64,000 nucleotides of DNA from Akanthomyces muscarius (GCF_028009165.1 NC_079241.1:3162001-3226000), one strand, 5' to 3'; positions 47,401 through 59,332 are shown, counted from the stretch's first letter. Notes: generated by a model from the letters alone, not told the origin. Numbers and translations are program-made.

Positions 47401-47563
47401 ACGGTCGCCTCTGTCGCATTCAGCTTGATGCCTCTCGCGAGTCTCCTTTGGGCAAGGAAACCCGTCTGCGAGATGAGCAGCTTATCAATCTATACCTCCA
47501 ATGAGTAGTGCACCGTTGACCCAGAACTTTCGACGTACACACCTCTCTTGGTATCAAATGCAT
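44422..47563 (-). CDS. ure1: urease
   Basis: Ten exons: 47563-47543, 47489-47403, 47353-47327, 47273-46896, 46845-46058, 45947-45732, 45655-44980, 44892-44833, 44754-44575 and 44502-44422; 837 aa, the normal length of single-chain fungal/plant urease. The gamma, beta and alpha bacterial subunits are fused in order. Active-site residues are present: the nickel-binding HCH (H406, H408), the carbamylated K489 in [24 protein letters not shown], and the mobile-flap [20 protein letters not shown]. The enzyme hydrolyses urea to ammonia and CO2 in the cytosol. Activation needs UreD, UreF and UreG; UreD is the divergent neighbour. Exons 1 and 3 are only 21 and 27 nt. The start is set by MHLIPRE joining [20 protein letters not shown], the conserved N-terminus. 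Confidence 0.96.
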
Positions 47564-48056
47564 CTTTAGTTGCAATCACTAGAAAGAAATAAAAAGGGAA
47601 ATCTTGAATCAATCATTTCGTCATTGGGCAGAAAAGCAACGATTGAGACTACGGCTAGGGCAGATAATGCCAGACCGGTGCCATCTTTGTCGATTTGGGC
47701 GAAACGGAAATCGGCGAAAGCTTCAATAGCGTTGCGCCACGCCGCCATAGCGCTCGAGCTAATACGTTGATGGTTTCTCGTGCCGCATGGCTGCAACAGA
47801 CTACGGATAACGACAAACCCGAGACACTGGAACCTCAATCTCATTGTATCCACTGCGCTAGAGAAGAAAAATGCTGAGAAGACCAAGACGCTATGTCGGA
47901 TTCAGGATGGTGAGAACGGTTCTTTGGCCGTTGTCGGGCAATTGCTAGCGTTGACCAACGGATGGCACTTGTTCGAATAGTGTGCCTGGAAAGAGAGAAA
48001 AGGACGGAGAATATTTGGTTTTTATGTAGCTCATTGATATCAAGAATTCAAACGAA
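47564..48056. promoter_or_regulatory. shared divergent promoter of urease and ureD
   Basis: These 493 bp separate two divergent genes that act in the same pathway, so shared control is likely. I see no perfect tandem GATA cluster that would prove nitrogen regulation; single GATA-like sites are within chance. Short frames here are not supported as genes. Confidence 0.5.
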
Positions 48057-49031
48057 ATGGCCATTCAGATTATTCCCGCGGGTGCCACCAGCAAAACGGT
48101 GCTGAAGCCCGGCCAAGCTGTCATCGCGGTCCAGGCCACGGCCGCAGGTTCCGGAATCCGCGAACTGTCCTCGGCCTACCCCGTCAAAGTCATATCACCC
48201 CGGTCCTCGCACGACCGACGGGCCGTGCTCGCCTTTCTCCTCAGCTACGGTGGCGGCGTCGTGCCCGGCGACAAGGTCGCGCTGCGCGTGCACGTCGACC
48301 GCGGATGCCGCTTGGGTCTGCTCACGCAAGGCAGCACGAAGCTGTACAAGAGCCTCGACCCGAACCTCGTCTCTGCGCAGACCCTGACCGCGACGGTCGA
48401 GGACGGCGCGGCGCTGCTCATGCTTCCGGACCCGCTGCAGCCGTTTCGCGACAGCGTGTATGAGCAGCGCCAGGTCTTTCGTGTGCACCGCAGCGCCAAC
48501 CTGCTGCTGCTGGACTGGATCTCCGAAGGACGGCGGGCAATGGGCGAGACGTGGGACCTGACGTCGCTCAAGTCGATGAATGAAGTGTGGCGATTCGACG
48601 ACGTCGTGGCTCCTGGGAAAGCAAAGCCCAGACTGATGATTCGCGACAATGTCCTCCTTTACGGCTCGCGGCGCCCGGCGCTCGTCGACGACTGTGTGCG
48701 GCAGCACGTCGGCGGGATGGGCATATTCGGGACGCTCATTGTCGGCGGGCCCATCTTTGAGAACCTGTGCCATTTCTTCCTCGGGGAGTTCGCCGCGCTG
48801 CCGCGGGTTGGCGAAATCAACTGGGCGACAGACAATGATGTCAAGAAAGCAGCCGACGACGGCGACGACATTGTCTGGAGCGCGGCCGCTACGCGAGGCT
48901 ACACGGTCGTCAAGTTTGGCGCGCAAGACGTCGATCGCGCGCGGCGCTGGCTCCGCGACATGTTGGAGAGGGAGGGGACAGTGGCTCGGGAGTTTGGATC
49001 TCGATTCCTACTGTGTCTGCAAGATAGATAG
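48057..49031 (+). CDS. ureD: urease accessory protein UreD
   Basis: A single exon of 324 aa, the family's usual size. Typical UreD blocks are visible: ELSSAYPVKVISP, LSYGGGVVPGD, CRLGLLTQGSTKLYKS, LLMLPDPLQPFRDSVYEQ, LLLLDWISEGRRAMGE, and FGTLIVGGPIFENLCHFF. UreD (UreH) binds apo-urease and, with UreF and the GTPase UreG, delivers nickel and enables lysine carbamylation. It is head to head with the urease gene, which supports its role. The ATG at 48057 directly precedes the first conserved block. No targeting signal is visible. Confidence 0.95.
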   Translation: MAIQIIPAGATSKTVLKPGQAVIAVQATAAGSGIRELSSAYPVKVISPRSSHDRRAVLAFLLSYGGGVVPGDKVALRVHVDRGCRLGLLTQGSTKLYKSLDPNLVSAQTLTATVEDGAALLMLPDPLQPFRDSVYEQRQVFRVHRSANLLLLDWISEGRRAMGETWDLTSLKSMNEVWRFDDVVAPGKAKPRLMIRDNVLLYGSRRPALVDDCVRQHVGGMGIFGTLIVGGPIFENLCHFFLGEFAALPRVGEINWATDNDVKKAADDGDDIVWSAAATRGYTVVKFGAQDVDRARRWLRDMLEREGTVAREFGSRFLLCLQDR

Positions 49032-49537
49032 GATGTGTGTTTATTTATAGTTGGATGTCATAATGACTGCTCCTTGCTTGCAGAAAATCGGTGCAGGTAC
49101 CCTTGGTGCTCCATTAATAGACTTCCTGAATAGGCAACTATAACAGGGTAGGGGTAGCGATATCTCGAGTAAGAAGTGTGGCGCGGGCCGATAAGCCACA
49201 TTGAGGCTTGCCTGCCAAAAAGAAAGGATCTTGAAGGTATGAGAATCATCCAGTCTGAAATTCTGGAATGAAAATGCCTTGCTTGAATATAGCGACAGGC
49301 GCCGAGCGTCGCACAGATCTCGTTCTATAGGTAGGTAGGTAGAAGCCGTTGTTAGCGCCGACGGCCTTTCCGGGCTGCAGCCAACCAAAAGCTTCAGTCT
49401 GGCCACCGACACTCCCCGCAATTTTTTTCACCTCGCCTTCCTCTTCCCTCGACATTTGGAATCCGCGCATCTGAAACTACTCAAACAAAACTCAAAGAAT
49501 TCTCCCAAAATCCAAATCCAAGCAGAAAATCTTCAAA
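49032..49537. other. spacer between ureD and a small zinc-finger gene
   Basis: This contains the ureD 3' flank and the promoter and leader of the downstream gene. AGGTAGGTAGGTAG occurs at about 49330-49343. No gene is supported. Confidence 0.4.
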
Positions 49538-49996
49538 ATGGGCAACGTAAGTCGTGATTGCTTCCCCCTCGGCGCTGCATCCCCGGGTGCGCTACCCCTC
49601 CACGACCCTTCGCTTCTGACCAGATTACCAGGGAGCCAAGGCACAGCAGAAGCGCGAGCGCAACGCCAAGGACAAGGCCGGCGCGGCCAAGTCGCAGCTC
49701 AAGGTGGTATGTACACGGCTCGAATTCCGATCAAGCCGTCTTTTCTCGGAGACTAGGCCATGCTGACTCCAGCGCTGCTACGCAACAGAACGCCGCCGCC
49801 TGCGACATTATCTGCACCGTCTGCCGCTCTACTTTCCTCAAGACCACCAAGGCGCCCCAGTACGTCCGCTCGACATGTGCATGTCTCGATGCGAGAACCA
49901 GAAACACTAACACGAAGCAACAGGCTGCTTGAGCACGCGCAGAACAAGCACAACAAGGGCATAGCCGACTGCTTCCCCTCTGCGGCCGCCGCTTAA
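49538..49996 (+). CDS. small zinc-finger protein (SERF/At2g23090-like)
   Basis: Exons 49538-49546, 49632-49706, 49789-49859 and 49924-49996; 75 aa. The first exon encodes only Met-Gly-Asn. The N-terminal basic segment (GAKAQQKRERNAKDKAG) resembles the 4F5/SERF-type region. It is followed by a single C2H2-like finger: CTVC, a 14-residue spacer, then HAQNKH, and CF near the end. This matches a eukaryotic family of ~75-80 residue proteins of unclear role, known from plant At2g23090. The model was built from splice phases, since no single frame is long. Nuclear location is a guess. Confidence 0.8.
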
Positions 49997-50253
49997 AAAC
50001 GAAATCGACGAGCAACGAAAAATCCAAAGCAACAGATGCGATGAAATTGTCACACGGAGTTCTACGGGCAAATAAAAGACAAAGGGGACGAGCAGGTTTT
50101 TATTCTTAATATATTCAGTCAAGCGAGGGCATTGAGAGAGAGGCGTTGTGGTAGAGAGATGATAGCAGACGAAACATGGAACGAAATCTGGAATTCTACC
50201 TAAAAACTGCAAAACACTGCCTCCCAAGCCCGTGGTCTGTCCCTTGATCACAA

Positions 50254-51568
50254 TCAGTGAGCCTCCACTTTGGCTCCCGGAATCGACGACCCATGCATTA
50301 GGCCCTCCTGGTGCGTCGTCGTCTTGTCATCGACCTGCTTCTGGGCCTGCTCCGCGCGGATCTCGCGCAGAATGTCCGGATACCAGCGCTCCCCGACGTC
50401 CGGGTGGCTCTTGACGCGGTTCCGCAGCGTCGCCTCGCCGAGCGTCCTGGCCGCGCCGCCCTTGCGAAACGTAAACTCGACGTCGTCGACCCTGCCGCCG
50501 CCGCTGCGCGCCACGACCTGCCGCCGCTGCTCGCGCACCTCGTCCGGCACGGCGCCGACGCCCACCGTCTCGAGGTCGTCAAAGGCGGCGTCGAGCTTGA
50601 CGCCCTGGAAGAAGGGGATCGAGAAGCGCGCGCCAGCGCCGGCCGCGGGCGACAGCACGCGGTGCGTCGTGCTCACGCACACGCCCTGCGTGAGCGCCTC
50701 GAGCCCCTGCCCGATGGCGACGACGAGCGTGCCCGCGAGGGGCGGGCAGTCGATCCACGCGCCCGACACGTTCTGCACCTGCAGCCCGCGGTGCGGCGTC
50801 GCCTGCAAGAGGTAGCTCGTCAGCATGCTGTCCTTGTGCGGGCCGACGCCCTGGCCAGACCCTGCCGAGGCGGGCAGCCCGAGTGTGCTGGTGTCGGGGT
50901 ACTTGACAATCTTCAGCTTGTGCTGCTGGTCGGCGTCAAAGTACCGGTCAAAGGCGTCGGCGGGCAGCCGGATGGCCTCGGCGATGAGCGAGGTAAAGGC
51001 GATTGAGATGCGGCCCATGCGCGCCATGTAGTCGGCGTAGACGGCGCGGAAGCCGGGCAGCGCGGCCTCGGCCGGCCACTGGTTGGGCGCGAGGAGGTTG
51101 TGGTAGAGCGGAGCCGAGGGCCCGGGGACGGGGTGCTCGGTGGACAGATCGATCTGCTCCCGGTGGTCGACCTGCCCGGCGGTGATTTCGGCAGAGAGGC
51201 GCGAGTAGCCAAGGAAGGAGGGCGCATTCTTCATTTCAATCTTGAGTCTGCAGGCGCTGCGCATGAGCACATTGTAGAAGAGACACGCAACGTAAAAGAT
51301 GAATGGAATTGAGAATATGGCAAAGGCATATGATTCGTGGCTTATAGCAAAACAAAACAAAAACTCACTTTTCTTCTTCGGGAATGTCAAAGAATGCCTT
51401 GCCCTGCTCCATCACCTGCTCAAACAGGCTGTCCGGGATGCCAACGTTTTTGAGATACAGGAAGCCCACCTCCATCAGCGCATGGCGCAGCTGCCTCAGA
51501 AACTCGGGCTTGGTCGCCGGGTCGTTGGCCTCGGCCAGATCCAAGATGGGAATCGAAGTAAACGACAT
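50254..51568 (-). CDS. 2-oxoglutarate/Fe(II)-dependent dioxygenase (isopenicillin N synthase-like)
   Basis: Exons 51568-51369 and 51247-50254; 397 aa. The N-terminal non-haem dioxygenase region (SIPILDLAEAND, GFLYLKNVGIPD) is followed by the jelly-roll core: H and D of GPHKDSMLTSYLLQ, the distal H of STTHRVLSP, and the 2-oxoglutarate Arg of RFSIPFFQG. This completes the HxD...H...R set. A C-terminal extension (about 320-397) is present. Such enzymes hydroxylate or desaturate small molecules in primary or secondary metabolism; the substrate is unknown, and no biosynthetic cluster surrounds it. The intron 51248-51368 is in phase. Confidence 0.9.
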
Positions 51569-52020
51569 TTGTGTATAACTTGGGCGTAGCTCGGCGTGAA
51601 CTCTTTGAAGATTGACTGTGCCTGCTGAGAACGCAATACTGGCCGAGTCTCAATGCACCAGAGGGAATGCTTGGAATATAGAGGATAATTTTCTTTTCGT
51701 CTTATGTACAATGCTCGTCTTTCGATATATGCTCCGTGATTGAAAAAAAAATCCAAGTCTAGCATGGCAAGTCGTTGTTGCCGAATGAATGCTTATGAAT
51801 GGCGCCATCGCCTTTTCCACTCACTGGTCGCAACTCTACTGCGCCAGGTCCCCGCACGCAACCCGTGTCGCACCGGAGCTGTCCTGTGGGGTCCGTTCTC
51901 GCCACTCTGCGATCCGATTCCGGCCTGCATCCAGTACGCACCAGGGTCATGCATTTTGTTTGTCTGCTTCCCTCATCGCTCTTCATTTTATACAACATTA
52001 AATCTAGTGGGCTGCGTCGC
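51569..52020. other. spacer between dioxygenase and utp17 genes
   Basis: This contains the dioxygenase promoter and the utp17 3' flank. Nothing else is recognised. Confidence 0.4.
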
Positions 52021-54893
52021 TCAAGAAGACAGCGGCTTCGTCCCCAACAGCCCCGTCACTTTGTAGAACATGTCCTCCACGGACGGTCCAGCAAAGGCCG
52101 GCGCCGCGTTGAATATATCGGCCAGGCTCTGCTGTGAAATGACACTGGTGGGCACGTCGTCGATATCCATGTCCATCTCGTCGTCTGCGACACCGTCCTC
52201 GGCAGCTTCTTCGTCGTCACTGGCCATCAGCACGTCCTCTTCTGCGGCAGCCCCAACATCTCCACTCGCAGTCTCCTCATCCACATGGCCGTCCAGATGA
52301 ATATCCTGGAGCGGCTGGGCAGTGACTATCGAAGACGGGTCGGAGCCTTCAGTGACTGTCCATATTTGCGCAGCGTCGTCCAGGGCAAGAAAGCCGCTGG
52401 TTCCGGGGGCTGTAGTCAGGCTGACAATGCGGTGCGGTGTGCTGCGGACCATCAAGGGCTCGGGGTCCTCGGGGCTGAAAATGCCAATGCTGGAGATGTT
52501 GTCGATCGGCAGCGTGACAGCAAAGTGGCCAGAAGTGCGGTCAACAGCAAGTTGGAGTAAATCCTCCATGCCGGTGATCTGAGGCACCACAATACCGTAG
52601 CGGAGTTCGTCGCTTACAATGTCGTAGACGTGGAGAACATCCGAAAGAATGACAACAAATGGCGACAGCGTGCGGATAGCGTGCAACTTGCCCTCCCAGA
52701 GACCCTCGAGGATGCGAACAACTCTTCCGGCGGCCGCATCAATCACGTATACTGATCCAAGATCGGAGAAGCCAAAGGCGGCAAATATCGTTGAGCCATC
52801 TTCTGAGTATGTAATTGTGCCTTGAGGCGCAGACGAGGCCGCCATGTCAGTAAGGGCACCCGCTCCATGGCCTTCGCCAACCGGGATCACCTGTGCGCAG
52901 CTCCAAGAAACAGTGTCTTTGCCGGTAGCACCCTTGGATACAATGCCGCTGGTTTGTCTCGTTCTTGGGCGCCACAAACGCACAAGGCCATCACCACCAA
53001 TTGTTGCAAAGCATGTCGATGAAGGGTCAGACGCAAGATCCAAGACAGGCTCAGACGCCGACGTCGCGTGGGGTCCGTTGACTCGCGAAACCAGGGCGAC
53101 AGGCTCATTGTCATCCTCGACTTCCCAAAACTTCAAATAGACTTCACGACGCTCTCGAATAAACTGCTCCCTTAGTTCAGGGCTAACGTTGTCAATGTCT
53201 CCAGCAGCAGGCTGCCAGTCGTCAACACTGGCGAGCCACTTCCCGTCGCTGGAAAATTCCACGTGTGTAACAAGAGGCTCATCAATGATGTGGCCCTTGT
53301 TCGTCATGTTGATATCGGTGGGTTGTGTTCTTGCGAGAGCTTGCTTTGAGATGCTGGTAAAGGTTTCGAGGTCAAATGCCTGGAGGAGCGGCGCAGAGAA
53401 GCGGCCAGACATGGTGGATTGTCTGCCAGTGCCGACACAGACGTGCAGGCGAGATGGTGCGTTGGAGCGGATGGCGGCAGGAATACGCTGGCGGACGTGG
53501 TCTTGCATCTCCCAGACACGCTTGACAAGTTGATCCTTGGGAGTCTGAATATCCGCGGCGGCGGACTGAATGCCGGATACATAAGCGGAAGGCTTCATTT
53601 CGGAGGTAGAGATAATCATTGTCGAGTTGTCGTCGAGATGTACCACATAGGAAGCGCCATCTGCGGAGACCACTATATTCTCTACACTTCCTGAAAGATG
53701 GGGAAGGAAGTCCTTCTTGGAAGTATCCATTTGCCACAGCACCAGCGTATTCTCGGAACCACCAGAGATCATGTAGTTGCCATCTCTGGACCACTTGACC
53801 GAGTGGACGGCCTTGCGGTGCCAGTGGTACTTCTGGGCGTGTATTGTGTTGTCGGATTGCTTGCCAGACTCGGTCGCCTGGCATCGGGCAATGGCGTCAT
53901 GGTACAGGTAGATGCCACCGCGAGCACCACCGACGATCACATCGACAACCTTTTCGGTCTCGTTGCGGGCGTGCTTTGAAGATCGCTTGTATGCGCGTAG
54001 ATCCAAAGTCGTGATGAGATCCGGCGTGTCGAAAGAGTAAAATTCGTACTGTAGCTTGTCCGACTTGGCGGGCAACTGCTTGGAGACACCCAGAAACAGA
54101 CGGTCGTTGATGGCGCCGACCAAGAACTGGCCGTCTTTGGTCGATTCGAGGAGTTGAAGGCCGGTGCCCTGGCGTTTGAGAGAGACGAGAGATTTCGACT
54201 TGGGCGCCGACGAAGCATCCCATTCGTATGCCACGAGTTCAGTGCGCGTCGACTTGTCCGACTCAGCCACGATGACAACCTCCTTGGGGCGATTCTTGGC
54301 ACCGAAGGGCACAATAGACATGGCACGCGCCGTTTTGGAGGCGGTCTGGAAGCTATCGAGGCTCTTGGACTCCTGAGTCCAGTTGATGCGGTATACTTGG
54401 CCGTCCGCGCAAGCGACCCAAACGACGTTGGCATCTTGTTTCGATAGGCGGGCGGCAACGATCGAAGCGGGCTTTGAGCCTTGCACTGCGGAGTTGTCGA
54501 TGCTGCTGACAGGTATGCGTCTCACTAGGAGAGAGTCGATGGCTGAAAATACTTGGATTGAGGTGTTGTAGGTCAAGATCAAGTGTCTTCACAGATGTTA
54601 GTACTGGCTGCGCGCATCTGAATCTGGTAGGAAGAGCTTTCGACTTACTCTCCATCGTCGGTCAGAATCGGATCAATGTCCAGCATGCGTCCTCCCATAG
54701 GCTTGGAGATCTTCCAGGCGGCATCTGAACGATCAAGCCTCTCGGCCAAATCCTTGGTCGAGATTGGCTCAGCGAGCTCTCCGTTTGCATCCTGAGGACG
54801 AGCCCTCTTGGCCGTTACCTCGTTCTCATTGCTCTCCCGCTTCCGCTTCTTGTTCTTGTCAACCTTGATCCGCGAGGCCCGTTGTCCAGCCAT
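52021..54893 (-). CDS. utp17: U3 snoRNP WD-repeat protein Utp17/Nan1
   Basis: Exons 54893-54649 and 54586-52021; 936 aa. A basic N-terminal tail (KVDKNKKRKRESNENE) is followed by two beta-propellers made of degenerate WD repeats; clear ones include AVHSVKWSRDGNYMISGGSENTLVLW (residues about 350-375) and DPSSTCFATIGGDGLVRLW. The acidic C-terminal tail (EETASGDVGAAAEEDVLMASDDEE) precedes a conserved helical end (VEDMFYKVTGLLG). This matches Nan1/Utp17 of the t-UTP subcomplex of the small-subunit processome, which supports rDNA transcription and 18S pre-rRNA processing in the nucleolus. The intron has an ACTAAC branch site and an unusual AAG acceptor. It shares a promoter with rpb10. Confidence 0.9.
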
Positions 54894-55201
54894 CGTGGAA
54901 TTGTGTATAAATTTATGCACCGCGATTGGTGTTGGCAAGAAGCTTAGGCTCGATACTAGAAAAAGTCGGTTTACAAGCCGCTATGAAATTTTGGTGAACT
55001 TTTACTGAGCGATAAGATAAGGCCGCCGCTTTTTTTTTCTTTGGGTGGTGCCGGGCAAACCTCGGGCGCGAGAAAATCCAGTGTTCCACCGTTTTAGAGG
55101 CAGCGCGAACTTTAGCACGGAGTGGTTCGTGACTTTTCCAGCAGCTGAAGCGTCGCCGAATTAATCTATAAAGAAGCGGGTGTCGCAGTCTTATCGTCAA
55201 G
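54894..55201. promoter_or_regulatory. divergent promoter with RRPE- and PAC-like elements
   Basis: The 308 bp between utp17 and rpb10 hold TGAAATTTT (54984-54992), one base short of the RRPE element TGAAAATTTT, and GCGATAAG (55009-55016), one mismatch from PAC (GCGATGAG). Both elements drive ribosome-biogenesis and Pol I/III genes in ascomycetes. A 9-T run lies at about 55030-55038. Confidence 0.5.
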
Positions 55202-55615
55202 ATGATTATCCCTATTCGTTGCTTCTCCTGCGGCAAGGTACGATTACCTCTATTCCCGACTACGCCATGCGCACGCGAGTCACTAACCTGTCACAGGTCA
55301 CTGGCGACCTCTGGGAGCGCTACCTGCAGCTCATTGCCGACCCCAAAAAGACTGACGGGTAGGTCTGCGATGCACTGCGAAGGACAATTTCTAACTGATT
55401 ACCAGTGATGCCATGGACGAGCTTGGACTGAAGCGCTATTGCTGCCGCCGCATGATCATGACCCACGTTGACCTGATCGAGAAGCTCCTCAAGTACGACC
55501 ACCTGCGCCAACGTTGGCCGACTTTTTAAAGTACAAAATATTAACTCGTCGTTTGCTTAGATATACCCCCGATGGACGAAGCGAGATTAAGCAGAAGCTC
55601 AACGAAATGGCATAA
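55202..55615 (+). CDS. rpb10: RNA polymerases I, II and III subunit Rpb10
   Basis: Exons 55202-55237, 55297-55358, 55406-55492 and 55561-55615; 79 aa. This is the small zinc subunit shared by all three nuclear RNA polymerases. The start [12 protein letters not shown] gives the CX2C half of the zinc site, and RYCCRRM supplies the CC half. The highly conserved middle ([16 protein letters not shown], then [11 protein letters not shown]) confirms identity. The C-terminal tail ([17 protein letters not shown]) is fungal-type and slightly longer than in yeast. Three introns in 240 coding bases explain why no long frame is visible. It is divergent from utp17. Confidence 0.95.
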
Positions 55616-58395
55616 AATTCAAGGCCCGCATCGAGCGATATGCAGGCTTTCATGGGATGGCGTTTTTTTGGTGCTTTTCTTCTCCGCTAGATGGGATGGC
55701 GTACGATACAGGAACTTTTGCGATAGTCATATGACAGACACGTTCAACTATTGAAATTGGAATGAATGTCTCAGTGTGTACCGACAAAATGTTCAATGTG
55801 AAGACGATGCGGCCCATGCCAGCCGAACGAGGTGGAAGCAGGTACGGCATCGATCCAGCGCCAACGGAGCTGGAAACTTGCTGCGGTCAGCCCGAAACCT
55901 GCCGGCCGTGTGTTTGCTATAAAAAGAGTTACGCAAAGGCTCCAAGGTGGCGCAACATTGGTCGTCGGCGAGTTCTTTTGTCATTCCGCGGCTTGACGTT
56001 GTACGACATGAAGCGTTGTCCAGGGCTGACGCATGTCATGGAGCGCATGATGCAGAAATGGCCATGTGGGCAGCCTCACCGGCATAACTCATTGACGGCC
56101 AGCAATTCTTGTTCACCAGTCGGTTATTCTGAGTCTGTACCACACAAAACCTCCACGTCATCCGGCAGATACACAGCCAAGAGGATGTTGGTGGTGGATG
56201 CATGCCAATTTCTTGCGGATATGACTACTCGAAAGCATAACAGGGAGTGTCATACCACAAAGTGGCTGATCAATAGTAGCCGGGCCCATGAAGACTCGGC
56301 CATCCGTGGCGTGTTTGCCCAGCGAACGGCAAGGCGTGTCAGCCGTGTCCGTGGTGGTGGTGGTGGTGGTGGCCTACCGGAGGCGCGACTGGGCGCTTGA
56401 GAGGGGGGCCATTGAACCCCCAAGGCTGACGCATGCAAAGATTGTGACGTTAACGAATTGATTTAGTGTGGTTGGGGGCATTATGTATGAGTCCACCGAC
56501 ATATCGCGGTTGACAGTATCCGCTACCGATGTACGGCACGGAGTACAGAGGGCAAAGGCCGTCTTCGCTGAACTTTGATTCGGAAAAGAAAAACTTGTAC
56601 TTGTCAATTTACACCGGCTCTAGCTGTCTGCTGGTACAAAGCAGTGGCATCACAACGCAGCACTAGGAGCAGTAGCTGACTGAAACGAGGAAACCGGCCG
56701 GCGGCGGACCTACAGCGATGCTTCTCCAAGTAGATCAATAGCTAAGTAATCCTATTCCAATCCCTGCAGTCGTACCCACGCAAGCACGGGCCGTCTTTGC
56801 TGCACAAGTATGTCGCGATCGCCGTGTAAGCCCAAGGCGGTTGCGTGTGGAAGGCCCGCTGAGGTTAGGTGCCCAGGAAGAACGGCGAACGGCAAAATAA
56901 AAGGCGAGCACAACGGCATGAAGCCGCCGGGTCCAGATTGTCGGGACCAAGTAGCCAGTCACATCAGGGCTGCGGAGCTAGCCAACTGTCTGTCTCACGA
57001 AGGTGACTTGTAAGTTGGGGCCAACGCACCCCGGCTACGCTAGAAGGCGGCATGGGTATGGAATGGCGGTAGCCAACTATCGAGGTCAAATGCTGGCATT
57101 CTGGCTGAAGATGTGCGAACCATATCAGGCTGTATTATTTGAGAGCTGAATAAAGTAGCCATGGCAATTGTGGCGGGCCGGCAAATGCTGCACTCACAAG
57201 TTTCGGAGGTAGCCCTACTTTGGGAGCGCCGCAGCATCGATTAGCACATAGTGTCGACGTGGTGGGCAGCCCCCGGGTTTAGGTGGCCGACGAGAAGGAA
57301 TTTTTCCAGATGCGAGCCAGGATTCATGAGCGTCGAAAGAGACGGCCCTCCTCCACACCACCTTGCAAAAATGGTCAACTATCGTTGGCTGATGGCAGCC
57401 ACGCAGATGAATTTAAGCGCCGAAGCCTGTCGCCTTGCATGTCGGGCCCACGACGGTGGACCAGTGAGGTCCAGCACCACTTGGAGCCAGACCCCGGTCC
57501 GGACGTGCTCTGACTGGCCGAGCCAGATTCGCTCGAAAGAGGAGACGCCATGACTAGGCCTTTGTCGGGATAGCGTACCAGCCTCGCGGCGTGGCTAGCC
57601 AGGTTGTGTGTATTGCAGTCTGGAGCGAGTCCGCGCAGGTTTGCGCCGGTGCTAGAAAGTCAAGCCAGTGACGAGGAAGAATGGGAAAGGAAACTGACAA
57701 TGAGACCAGCCATATCGGGCGGGGTTTACTCCGTTGTTGGATGCGAGAGGGAAATTGTGATGAGTCGTTGGTGATTGATAATGTTAGTGTTTGCATCGGT
57801 ACTACCTACCAGTCTACCACAGAGAGCAACCCCCCGCAGTGCCTGTCGGAGATTGTTGATGCCTGTCGACAGCAGCAAGCCTCTGGCGGTTACTGGTGCC
57901 TGCCTGCAGGGGGCCAAGACCTGCCCTTTGTAAGTCAGCAGTCAGACTTGGGATCGGGCCACGATTGTCTAAACGAGCAAAAGAAGAAAGAAGCTGAAGA
58001 AGAGCTGAGCGGAATCTTCCCCGTGCGATGCAACCAGTTCGCTTCCTGCATTGGATTATCTGTCAGATGTGGTCAGCTCCGGTGCACCACCCGAGATGCT
58101 GGGCAGAGAAAAGGCGGGCATCGAGGTTGTAGGCAAGCTGGCTGGGTGGACGGTAACTTACCTACCAGAGCTCTGGGCGCTAGCAAAAAGAGGCTATAGC
58201 GGCTGCTCCACCCAAACTCAACGCCTCGAAAGCTGGAGGGGCGCGCTGGACGAACAGGTGCTACTCTGACCTAGGTACCAGTACAGCCCAAGCTACAGGC
58301 CCCTGTTAGCGCTGTTATCATGGAGGGGAAGCACAATTCCAGCAGCTGAGATGTCTGCTGCAAGCAACTGCATGCCCGTGCAGCAACGCAAACAC

Positions 58396-58427
<32 letters not shown>

Positions 58428-59332
58428 TGAAATCATCAATCGCATAATTAGGTAGGTCAATACTGGGTAGATAGGTACTGCCCAAGGCACAGCCCTCTTG
58501 TCTCATCTCTCATGTCAAGTTGGACCTCCACGCCCGCGGCCAGCAGAAGCAGCTAAGATGGAATGGAAGAGGCGCATCTGCAGGACCACGACAGGGATCC
58601 CGCTTCTGCTTGTCTGCTCTCTGTCGTCTGCTGCTCCCCTCCACTTTCTGGGCTCCAGGCGGCCAACAGGTTCGCTGTAGACGTGCCTTGTACAGTCCAG
58701 GTAATGCGCCCGCATCCATCCGCTACGGCGCTACCTCGAGGTACCTTACATTTTATCAGTACCTACCTGGTCCGCCGCCGCCTGTCAGTTGCGCTGCAGC
58801 TCCTTGTTACTCCCACTCGGACAGTGAAGCCGCCGCCAGCTGCAGCCTGCAGATTGCGCACCAGCGGTGCTGCACGCGCACCACGCACCACCACACACCA
58901 CTCCCGCACAGCTCCATCGCCCGTTTGCTCTTCTCTTTTAAGCTGCTGTTCCCATCCACCACATTTCCACTCCTCGTCCTTTCAACCTCGCCGCCAACCG
59001 TCGTGACCGCTGCACGCTTCCTCTCGAGGCCCATCGTCACCGCAAGGCTCACGTCTATAACTATTCCAGTGCCGTGTGCCTTGGGCTTGCGGCTCCCCCA
59101 CCCGGCCTCTGCTTGTTCGGCCAGGCACCTTGCCAGCGTTGGCCGCCCTCAATCCGACCTGTCTGGTCCGCCGCTCGTGTCGTTGGTCGGCAGACAATAG
59201 CTACTGAGCAAGGCATATTTTTCAGCCTGATATTTGCTTGAACCACCTCTAGGCTGCGGTGTATATATCCTGCGCCAATTGCCCTCTGCATGCCGCGTGC
59301 AGCTCATCTCAGCTGTTGCTTCACACCTTACC
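55616..59332. other. 3.7-kb gene-poor region
   Basis: No gene is supported. Contents: a GGT-type repeat at about 56352-56371, a (CAG)9 microsatellite (58397-58423), scattered GGTACC/AGGTAC motifs, and a Ser/Thr/Pro-coding CT-rich stretch at about 58860-59000 that is probably the leader of the next gene. The largest frames (55762-56400 and 57681-58199) show no family resemblance and no codon bias. Confidence 0.45.
58397..58423 (+). repeat. (CAG)9 microsatellite
   Basis: Nine perfect CAG triplets in non-coding spacer, about 0.9 kb upstream of the next start codon. Confidence 0.9.

Noticed and set aside
55762..56400. 212-aa open frame with a Gly run
   Set aside because: No domain, no convincing codon bias, no clear promoter; Gly run comes from a simple GGT repeat.
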